Shown here: one piece after another, positions 57,684 to 64,000 of the stretch
Layout of the letters: each line of letters opens with the position of its first letter
How positions within the stretch are numbered: the first letter of the stretch is position 1
Assembly: GCA_025024175.1 (NCBI GenBank)
Contig: QCXZ01000137.1
Coordinates: 5,394,001-5,458,000, forward strand
Length of the DNA: 64,000 nt
Origin: Rhyzopertha dominica
Lineage: Eukaryota; Arthropoda; Insecta; Coleoptera; Bostrichidae
Direction: 5' to 3'
Made by a program: the position numbers and the translations under genes
The notes under the pieces: generated by a model
What the model was told of the DNA's origin: nothing
The model's input: only the letters and a program-made list of their open reading frames with translations
The model's database searches: none

Positions 57684-57810
57684 TGACGTCACGGCCCAAT
57701 ATACATAAAATGCCTGTGACGTCACAAGGGGACGACGTAGGGTCCTTATCAGCCTGTTTGCAATTCCGTGACATATATAAACGGACGACGACGGTTCATT
57801 CCCTATTCAG
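57684..57810 (+). promoter_or_regulatory. Candidate promoter: paired CREs, CCAAT and TATA box
   Basis: Two perfect CRE palindromes TGACGTCA lie at 57684-57691 and 57717-57724, 33 bp apart (about three helical turns), with CCAAT at 57696-57700 between them. A TATA box, TATATAAA, is at 57774-57781. The expected start is about 57800-57810, where TTCATT and TATTCAG resemble initiators. The block sits in a GC-richer island (about 57480-57900) inside AT-rich DNA. The downstream gene is not identified; a LINE fragment begins at 58073. CRE palindromes read on both strands, so direction is set by the TATA box. Confidence 0.5.
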
Positions 57811-58072
57811 GAACAGTCGCGAACACTACGGGAGTGGGAGGCCCCGAAGCCAAGTTTGTGGTCCCTTTGTGATGTTTGCAATATTCCGGCCTGATCGCAG
57901 ATAACTCCATTTCCTTTTTCCCAGTTTGATGGAGGTTTGAGCAAAAGTTTTGTTCGCAACGTTTGTTAAAGAATTAACCAGATCTGTTATATTCGAGGTA
58001 TGGAATAACGTTACCTTTTTTAACATAAACCGTTCCACTATTCTTAAAGCTTCCCAGTAAAATTTAAGAGTT

Positions 58073-58784
58073 ATGACCATTTTTCAGCTTTATTCTGAAA
58101 GCCATTCCATTACTTCGGGTGTGCCGCAAGGCTCAGTACTGGGCCCATTACTTCTTTTGATATACACTGCAGACCTCCTAAACTGTGTTAAAATTTGTAG
58201 TATTCAGTGTTATGCAGCTGACTCGCAATTACAATTTTCTTCTAACCCTAAAAGCACTACGATATCCTGCGGGCTCGTGGACCGTGACCCTAAGGGCTAT
58301 AGCTGACTATTCTCGTAACATTAATTTAAAGTTAAACCCAGAAAAGTGTGTATCAATGTTGTTCTGTCCAAATCGTTTGCTAAAAAGCATATTAGCAGAT
58401 TTTAAAATTAATAATAATAATCAACCATTGACTGTTTAATATTAGAAAGCGATCTTCGTTTTTAAACAACATATTGCCGGCATAGTAAAGAAAGCTTATC
58501 TAGCTTTGAAACTGCTGTATTGCAACAGATATTTAATAAACTTCAGAATGCGTAGCAAACTTTATGAATCGTTAGTGCTGTCCATCCTTAATTACGGTTT
58601 CATTGCGTTTTACTCATGTCTGGATAAAATAACAAAGAGAAGATCACAGAAAATCCAGAATAGCTGTTGTAGATTCGTTTATCGCATACCCCGCGATGAA
58701 GAGTGTCCCAAAAATAGTGGCACTGGGTTGGTTTGGAGTAGATCATAATTATAGGTATAGTTTGTCAGTGTTTTTCTTTAATAT
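58073..58784 (+). pseudogene. LINE (CR1/Jockey-group) fragment under the LTR element
   Basis: It starts inside the palm, SITSGVPQGSVLGPLLLLIY, continues with a decayed active site (YAADSQLQFSS, where YADDTQ is usual), shifts frame at about 58255, then reads NINLKLNPEKCVSMLFC, KLLYCNRYLINFRMRSKLYE, SLVLSILNYGFIAFYSCLDK and QKIQNSCCRFVYRIPRDEEC. After another shift at about 58712, WFGVDHNYRYSLSVFFFNI follows. Family-like residues (QTPPLSAW) may continue to about 58835, past the proposed LTR start, so the boundary is uncertain. Confidence 0.8.
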
Positions 58785-58996
58785 AGTTACGTGTCTGAAA
58801 GCCCAGACGCCACCCCTAAGTGCATGGACTAGATAATAGGAACATTTAGATAACACCTACGTATTTAAGCCATAGGGAGTAAACATCCCTAACTCAGTAT
58901 AATTCATGTGTTAGACTTGTTATGCTGCTGTTCATTTCTCTGTAACTTGTAATAAAAACTTTTTAAAAACACAAGTTCACGGAGAGATCATTTAAC
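58785..58996 (+). repeat. Probable 5' LTR
   Basis: The proposed LTR begins AGTTAC and ends TTTAAC, directly before the primer-binding site; AGTTA is the complement of TAACT across the right border. It contains a TATA-like TATTTAAG at 58862 and AATAAA at 58951-58956. At about 212 bp it is short for this lineage. The left edge is inferred; a start further right, for example AGTAAAC at about 58878, cannot be excluded without the 3' LTR. Confidence 0.45.
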
Positions 58997-59014
58997 TGGC
59001 GCTGCGAACAGGAT
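58997..59014 (+). other. Primer-binding site
   Basis: TGGCGCTGCGAACAGGAT follows the LTR end directly. TGG pairs with the CCA of a tRNA 3' end, and the next 13 bases have acceptor/T-stem-like character. The cognate tRNA (Ser- or Arg-type primers are common in such elements) is not assigned. Confidence 0.7.
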
Positions 59015-59266
59015 TGTGTCACGGTTCGCGAAAAGTTACCGGCGTGTTTCAACACCTTAGACGCAATCCACGACCCTGTGGGCAACTCGAGGAGAAGATC
59101 CTATTCGAAAAGTCGAGGGACAACCCCAAGAGCCGTACCCACACCACGTCTATCGAAGACGAGGAGGAAATTCATCGAGAGACCTTGGACCGGACCGGGA
59201 TGAAACTCCTTCCACTAGTCCTGTAAGTCTTTTGAGTTTCTTTCGTGCAATTATTACTGATATTTA
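59015..59266 (+). other. Leader between primer-binding site and gag
   Basis: About 250 bp, GC-richer than the rest of the element. A 70-codon frame (59014-59226) lies in it without a known motif. Packaging signals would be expected here, but none can be identified by eye. Confidence 0.5.
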
Positions 59267-60550
59267 ATGTCAGACTTTGACTCAGACGTAGAACTTGAAT
59301 TAGTTGATAATTTAACCGACCTAATATCAAACAGTGCGTCCAGTAGTTCAAGCAAGTTTAAAGGTAAAAATTTAAAAGAACAACGCCCCAATCCGTACAC
59401 TACAATGACTACTAACGGTCAAGTTACAAACCAAGTTGCGGCACCATCATTGATGCCGATTCAAATTAGCGAGCTTACAGCTCTTACAAATACACTCCCA
59501 GAATTCTATCCGGGGGGAAATTTGTCAACCTTCGTAAACGCTGTAGATAATTTAATAAAATTTTTAGACAAAAAGTTAACGCTGAGCCAAGTCTACTTGT
59601 TTAATGTTTCTGTGCTAGCGAAAGTGAAAAATGAGGCCAGAGATTATTTAAATTTCCATAATGAAACTGAATGGTCAGGTATTAGAAGTGCGCTGTTAAG
59701 AAAATACGGGGACCAAAGAAACGAAGAAATTTTGCTCTCCGCTCTCAGGAGCACTGTACAAAAACAAAATGAAAGTTATTTAGAATACTACGATCGCGTC
59801 TTATTAGCGCAAAATGATCTGATGCAGTACGTGCAACTGCATGAGACAGATCAAAATATTATTGCATTCAAAAGACATTTTTATCAAAAACAAACGCTAC
59901 AAGTATTTTGTTCCGGGCTTAATGACCCATATCATGAATATTTGATGCATTTTGATTTAGTTTCCCTAGAAGAAGCTCTTAATAAATGCAGAATTTATGA
60001 CAACAAAATTCAAGAACATAAATACATGAAATATTTAAGAAATAGTAATGACAAGCATAGACCTAATGTGCAAAAGAATACTCAACCTGCTAGAAACACC
60101 TTTAGTGGTCCAAGTTTTGCATTTAATCCGCGACCTCCACAAATGCAAAACATACCACCTATGCGTTATTTACAGCCACAGACCGATAACCAACAAAAAA
60201 CGTTTACAGGATCTGCCAATAAACCAATACCGCAATCTTCAAGATTACCTATGAATAAACAAAATTTTGGAACAAAACCGGGCTCGGCAATGTCAAGAAA
60301 TACATTCAAACCGACACCAATGTCTGTTCAAACTTCCGTCCCAAACAATTTCAGACAAAACAATAATATTTTCCAAAGCACGTCCAGACCAACATTTGTT
60401 TCGGAAGAATTGTTTAACAATGAAGTGGATGTAGAAAAAAATGAGATCCCGATGTATAGCGAAATTAATTATGAAGAACAGTACATGGAAACCCCCCAAA
60501 ACGAGGCAGAAAATTTTCATGTAACCGCCTCGGACGAATGTCAAATTTAA
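59267..60550 (+). CDS. gag: Gag structural polyprotein
   Basis: This 427-residue frame encodes the particle protein of the LTR element. Residues about 1-50 are acidic and Ser-rich. About 65-265 are a capsid-like helical region beginning with LPEFYPGGNLSTFVNAVDNL, a block typical of insect errantivirus Gag. About 270-380 are a Gln/Asn/Pro/Arg-rich, basic, disordered tail that could bind RNA, since no CCHC knuckle is present. The start at 59267 is the first good ATG after the leader, followed by an acidic N-terminus. The stop TAA is at 60548-60550, overlapping pol by 13 nt. A phased slippery heptamer lies 31 nt before the stop. No internal stop or shift was seen. Confidence 0.85.
   Translation: MSDFDSDVELELVDNLTDLISNSASSSSSKFKGKNLKEQRPNPYTTMTTNGQVTNQVAAPSLMPIQISELTALTNTLPEFYPGGNLSTFVNAVDNLIKFLDKKLTLSQVYLFNVSVLAKVKNEARDYLNFHNETEWSGIRSALLRKYGDQRNEEILLSALRSTVQKQNESYLEYYDRVLLAQNDLMQYVQLHETDQNIIAFKRHFYQKQTLQVFCSGLNDPYHEYLMHFDLVSLEEALNKCRIYDNKIQEHKYMKYLRNSNDKHRPNVQKNTQPARNTFSGPSFAFNPRPPQMQNIPPMRYLQPQTDNQQKTFTGSANKPIPQSSRLPMNKQNFGTKPGSAMSRNTFKPTPMSVQTSVPNNFRQNNNIFQSTSRPTFVSEELFNNEVDVEKNEIPMYSEINYEEQYMETPQNEAENFHVTASDECQI
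60511..60517 (+). promoter_or_regulatory. Gag-Pol -1 frameshift slippery heptamer
   Basis: AAATTTT lies in the gag reading phase A AAT TTT, the canonical X XXY YYZ form. A -1 slip here enters the pol frame at 60517 and meets no stop before the pol ATG at 60538. I did not identify a downstream pseudoknot. Confidence 0.65.
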
Positions 60551-63500
60551 TCGACCTAAATAACATAGCCCACCAGTCAAAACTTCCCTTTTTCTACCTT
60601 CCAAATTTAAATCTTAAGGTTTTAATAGATTCCGGCGCGACAGATTCAATTATTAATCCAAATGCAGCAGAAAACTTTATTAACTTTTACTATAAGGAAC
60701 CTTTTTCAGTCACCAGTATGAACAGAACATCAATTTCTCAAGATAATATAAAATTTCCTTTACTAAAGGAACTAGGAATTAATTCCCCATTAAAATTGCG
60801 TGTAATTGACTGGCATAAACGTTTTGATGTACTAATAGGTACTAAAGATTTAGAAAAATTTAAAGCTCAAATTGACTATGATTTAAAAAATTTGAAACTA
60901 AATGAGATAAATATCCCTTTTTACTTAGAGTATAATAGTAAAGAAGTAAGCTTAGATAATATAAACGCTAAAGTATTAAAGATACCTGTAAATATAGAAA
61001 GTGGTGAGGTAATTCTACCCCCAATAAAACTTAAACATGATGTAATTACCCCTGAATGTATAGTTAAGGCTCACAATGGAATCTGTTCCATACCTAACCC
61101 CTTAGAAAATGAAAAAGTTAGTTTTCGCAAACGGGTGGAAACAGTTCCAGTTAATGTATACCAGGTAGAGACACCCAAAATAAAACAACAAAAATTCCCC
61201 AAAGTACATGAACTAATTAGGACCGATCATCTTAATTCCGAAGAAAGGAAAGCAATAATAGAGCTTTGTATTAAATTTAGAGACGTCTTCTACTACGAAA
61301 ATACTGATTTAACATTCACCAATAAAGTCAAACACAAAATTAGAACTACAAGTGACAACCCTGTATATGTAAAGTCATTCAGACACCCTGGAGCTATGCA
61401 GGAAGAAATACAAAATCAAATTCAGAAACTTTTGGACAATAAAATAATTAGACCGTCAATATCCCCCTACAGTGCCCCCGTTTGGATTGTACCAAAAAAG
61501 ATGGATGCGAGTGGCAAAAGAAAATACAGAATGGTTATAGATTTTAGAAAATTAAATGAAATCACTGTTGAAGACAAATATCCATTACCACGAATTGACG
61601 AAATTCTGGATAATTTAGGCAAATGCGTTTATTTCACTACCCTGGATCTTGCACAGGGATTTCATCAGATAGAATTAGACTCCGAATCAATAGAGAAAAC
61701 CGCGTTTACTGTTAATAATGGGCATTATGAGTACCTCAGAATGCCTTTTGGTTTAAAAAACGCACCTGCCACATTTCAGAGAATGATGGACGAAGTTTTA
61801 AAAGATTACCTGTATAAGTTCTGTTTCGTGTATATGGATGACGTTGTAATTTTTTCAAAATCACTTCAAGAACATCTATTACATATTCGGCAAATATTTA
61901 GCAGATTAAAAGAAGTCAACCTAAAAGTGCAATTAGATAAATCTGAATTCCTCTGTAAAGAGGTTGCGTTTCTAGGACACGTAATAACACCGGAAGGCAT
62001 TAAACCAAACCCCTCTAAGATAGAGGCTATTCAGAAGTACCCTATCCCTAAAACGACAAAAGAGATAAAAGCATTCCTAGGCCTAATTGGCTACTATCGC
62101 AGGTTTATCGCAAATTTCGCTAACATAACATCACCCATGACTAAGTGCTTAAAAAAGGAAGCAAAAATAGATACAAACGACCCTGATTACTTAGAGTGTT
62201 TCCACTTATGCAAAGATTTACTCGTTAATGCACCGATTTTAAAATACCCAGACTTTTCAAAGCCATTCAAACTAACTACGGATGCTTCTAACATAGCTAT
62301 TGGTGGTGTACTTAGTCAAAATAATCAGCCCATAGGATATTACTCTAGAACTTTGAATTCCGCAGAACGCAACTATAGTACAATAGAAAAGGAATTACTT
62401 GCAATTTTAGATTCGACTAAACATTTCAGACCATACCTTTATGGTAGGCGTTTTACTATAGAGACTGATCATAACCCGCTTGTTTGGCTATCGAAAATTA
62501 AAGAACCTAACTCCAGACTAATCCGATGGAAACTAAAATTAGAGGAATTTGACTTTGAAATTGTTTATAAAAAAGGAAAAGAAAATAAAGTAGCCGATGC
62601 ACTATCCCGTATCGAAATACATAATGATGAAACAGAAACAAAATCAGTATTACCCGAAATACATGAAACACCAGATATAACAGACGAAGAGCTTGAGCAG
62701 TTAATAAATCAAAATCCCACATACAATCCGACAGACGAAGAAATAGAGAAAATTATAAACGAAATTATAACCCCTGACCCAAATATCGTAATCGATTTAG
62801 ACGATATTCTTCTACCTTCAAATCCTGAATCAGACGATAATACTGTACACTCTGTCCATAATGAAGATGACGGAAAAATAATTCCAATTACGGATCAACC
62901 TGTTAATAACTTTTCGAATAGAATAATTTTGATGTTTGGTAAATACTATGAAATACGTTTTAAGCAACCTTTTAAGAAAAACCATTATACAATACTTATC
63001 AGAAACACAAATTTACAAGGTGATATACAACAAATGTTCAAAGAAATATTTAGACCAAACATAACATATGCAATATTCTCAAAAGAACAAGAATTAATTA
63101 AAGCTGTCCAAGATTTCAGCAAAACATTTCTCAATAATAATGTAAAAATCTTTATTAGCACTAAGTATCATAAAGATATTCTAAAAGAGGAGGAACAGAA
63201 GGACATAATAACTAGCTATCATAGTGAAACACATACTGGAATCAATGAAACTTATTCAAAACTACGTTCAGAATACTTTTGGCCTAATATGAAAGATATG
63301 ATAGTTCACGAAATTAACACTTGCGACCTTTGCTTACAAGCCAAATATGAGAGAAATCCCTATAATGTTAAGCTGGGAGGTCCATTGTTGGCAAAGAAAC
63401 CATTTGACACTATTCACTTAGATACGTTTACTTTCCAAAACTGTAAATTCCTAACAATAATTGACTCTTTCTCAAAATACGCCCAAGCTTATTACGTAAA

Positions 63501-64000
63501 AGATGGCACAGGCATAACTATCTTAAATAAGTTAAGGCATTACTTTAGTCACCATAATTACCCAAAACGAATCGTCTGCGATGAAGGCCGTGAATTCTTC
63601 AATAGAACACTCAAAGAATATTGCAATATGCACAAAATAGAATTACACTTTACCACCGTAAACAACCCGAATTCAAATAGTCCCATAGAAAGACTTCATT
63701 CTACCTTAGTCGAAAAATTACGTATTTTACGACTTAAAAACCCTAAGGAAACTCCCCAAAATCAAATGATTACGGCAATCTTAATCTACAATCAATCAAT
63801 TCATTCAGCCACTGGCTTTACTCCGTTTTCACTGCTGTATGGCCCATATGAACATGAAAATGATTTCGATGTAAATTTAACTATTTATGAAGAATATAAC
63901 AATAGACGTAAACAGGAACTAATACCATTTCTCAAAGAAGTTTATGATAAAACTTTCCAGAAAGAACAAAAAGTCTTAGCACAAAGAAATGCAAATAGAG
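60538..64000 (+). CDS. pol: Pol polyprotein (protease, RT, RNase H, integrase), 3' end cut by window
   Basis: The frame is open for 1,154 codons to the window edge; counted from the ATG at 60538, which is probably entered by frameshifting from gag. Aspartic protease: DSGA at residues 31-34. Reverse transcriptase: the IDFRKLNEIT block, LDLAQGFHQI and the catalytic YMDD at 432-435. RNase H: Asp582, Glu617/619, Asp644 (TDHNPL) and Asp687 (KVADALSR). Integrase: zinc module His895-His899-Cys929-Cys932, then Asp962, Asp1015 and Glu1051, i.e. D-x52-D-x35-E. About 200 residues, acidic in the first half, link RNase H to integrase. All expected catalytic residues are present. The integrase C-terminus and any env lie beyond 64000. 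Confidence 0.95.
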   Translation, partial: MSNLIDLNNIAHQSKLPFFYLPNLNLKVLIDSGATDSIINPNAAENFINFYYKEPFSVTSMNRTSISQDNIKFPLLKELGINSPLKLRVIDWHKRFDVLIGTKDLEKFKAQIDYDLKNLKLNEINIPFYLEYNSKEVSLDNINAKVLKIPVNIESGEVILPPIKLKHDVITPECIVKAHNGICSIPNPLENEKVSFRKRVETVPVNVYQVETPKIKQQKFPKVHELIRTDHLNSEERKAIIELCIKFRDVFYYENTDLTFTNKVKHKIRTTSDNPVYVKSFRHPGAMQEEIQNQIQKLLDNKIIRPSISPYSAPVWIVPKKMDASGKRKYRMVIDFRKLNEITVEDKYPLPRIDEILDNLGKCVYFTTLDLAQGFHQIELDSESIEKTAFTVNNGHYEYLRMPFGLKNAPATFQRMMDEVLKDYLYKFCFVYMDDVVIFSKSLQEHLLHIRQIFSRLKEVNLKVQLDKSEFLCKEVAFLGHVITPEGIKPNPSKIEAIQKYPIPKTTKEIKAFLGLIGYYRRFIANFANITSPMTKCLKKEAKIDTNDPDYLECFHLCKDLLVNAPILKYPDFSKPFKLTTDASNIAIGGVLSQNNQPIGYYSRTLNSAERNYSTIEKELLAILDSTKHFRPYLYGRRFTIETDHNPLVWLSKIKEPNSRLIRWKLKLEEFDFEIVYKKGKENKVADALSRIEIHNDETETKSVLPEIHETPDITDEELEQLINQNPTYNPTDEEIEKIINEIITPDPNIVIDLDDILLPSNPESDDNTVHSVHNEDDGKIIPITDQPVNNFSNRIILMFGKYYEIRFKQPFKKNHYTILIRNTNLQGDIQQMFKEIFRPNITYAIFSKEQELIKAVQDFSKTFLNNNVKIFISTKYHKDILKEEEQKDIITSYHSETHTGINETYSKLRSEYFWPNMKDMIVHEINTCDLCLQAKYERNPYNVKLGGPLLAKKPFDTIHLDTFTFQNCKFLTIIDSFSKYAQAYYVKDGTGITILNKLRHYFSHHNYPKRIVCDEGREFFNRTLKEYCNMHKIELHFTTVNNPNSNSPIERLHSTLVEKLRILRLKNPKETPQNQMITAILIYNQSIHSATGFTPFSLLYGPYEHENDFDVNLTIYEEYNNRRKQELIPFLKEVYDKTFQKEQKVLAQRNANR

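Larger units (their letters stand above)
58785..64000 (+). mobile_element. Errantivirus-type (17.6/297-like) Ty3/gypsy element, right end outside window
   Basis: The order is 5' LTR, primer-binding site, leader, gag and pol, with the window ending inside or just after the integrase. Reverse transcriptase and connection sequences (for example the block AFLGLIGYYRRFIANF) are of the insect 17.6/297/tom lineage. Gag has no CCHC zinc knuckle, as is usual in that lineage. Any env gene and the 3' LTR would lie to the right of 64000. Both visible frames are open throughout, in contrast to every other element in the window, so the insertion is probably recent. ATAT at 58781-58784 could be half of a 4-bp target duplication. 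Confidence 0.85.

Noticed and set aside
60538..60700. Independent initiation of pol at its own ATG
   Set aside because: Possible, but the ATG overlaps gag and a correctly phased slippery heptamer makes frameshifting the simpler model.

Overview
This window is a gene-poor, AT-rich stretch of an animal genome, most likely an insect. The evidence for an insect is its repeat content: an errantivirus-type (17.6/297-like) Ty3/gypsy element, several Jockey/CR1/I-type LINEs with (ATT)n tails, Penelope-like elements (PLEs), mariner/Tc1/IS630-type transposases, hAT-like elements and a Transib-like element. The order cannot be told from this sequence. Isolated N bases show it is an assembled consensus. 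I found no convincing host protein-coding exon, rRNA, tRNA or CRISPR array; nearly everything recognisable is a mobile element, most of it broken.

Layout. 1.6-2.95 kb and 18.3-19.7 kb hold two copies of one hAT-like non-autonomous element with matching ends and 8-bp target duplications. 4.6-5.4 kb is a LINE 3' end. 7.0-11.6 kb is a mosaic of PLE relics and a DDE transposase relic. 11.62-13.19 kb is a non-autonomous Transib-like element: CACAGTG termini, 5-bp CGCTG duplication, and a ~120-bp tandem array inside. 14.1-16.1 kb is a LINE, followed by a Tc1-like relic. 20.6-21.6 kb is a degenerate tandem repeat. 23.95-25.93 kb is a minus-strand LINE.

27.0-29.46 kb is a minus-strand LINE broken by a short modular repeat and bordered by a 1,366-bp mariner-like element with 444-bp terminal inverted repeats, which keeps only the N-terminal helix-turn-helix of its transposase. 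30.27-34.0 kb is another minus-strand LINE, split by a 2.1-kb hAT-like element. 39.3-39.8 kb is an old Ty3/gypsy integrase end with a polypurine tract and the start of an LTR. 41.1-42.1 kb and 42.9-43.6 kb are two further terminal-inverted-repeat elements. 47.1-48.2 kb is a LINE tail plus an 81-bp-arm hairpin. 49.4-53.7 kb is a graveyard of DDE transposase, Crypton-like recombinase, PLE and mariner pieces. 54.7-55.7 kb is one more short DNA transposon.

The right end (about 58.8-64.0 kb) is the best-preserved part. It has a 5' LTR, primer-binding site, intact gag, a slippery heptamer in the right phase for -1 frameshifting, and a pol frame that stays open to the window edge with protease, reverse transcriptase, RNase H and integrase motifs all present. 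It sits on or in an older LINE fragment. Just upstream, 57.68-57.81 kb has two perfect CRE palindromes and a TATA box, the best candidate for a host promoter. Several GC-richer single-copy blocks (about 3.3, 13.3, 26.3, 46.4, 50.9 and 54.2 kb) may be regulatory DNA of a gene outside the window.
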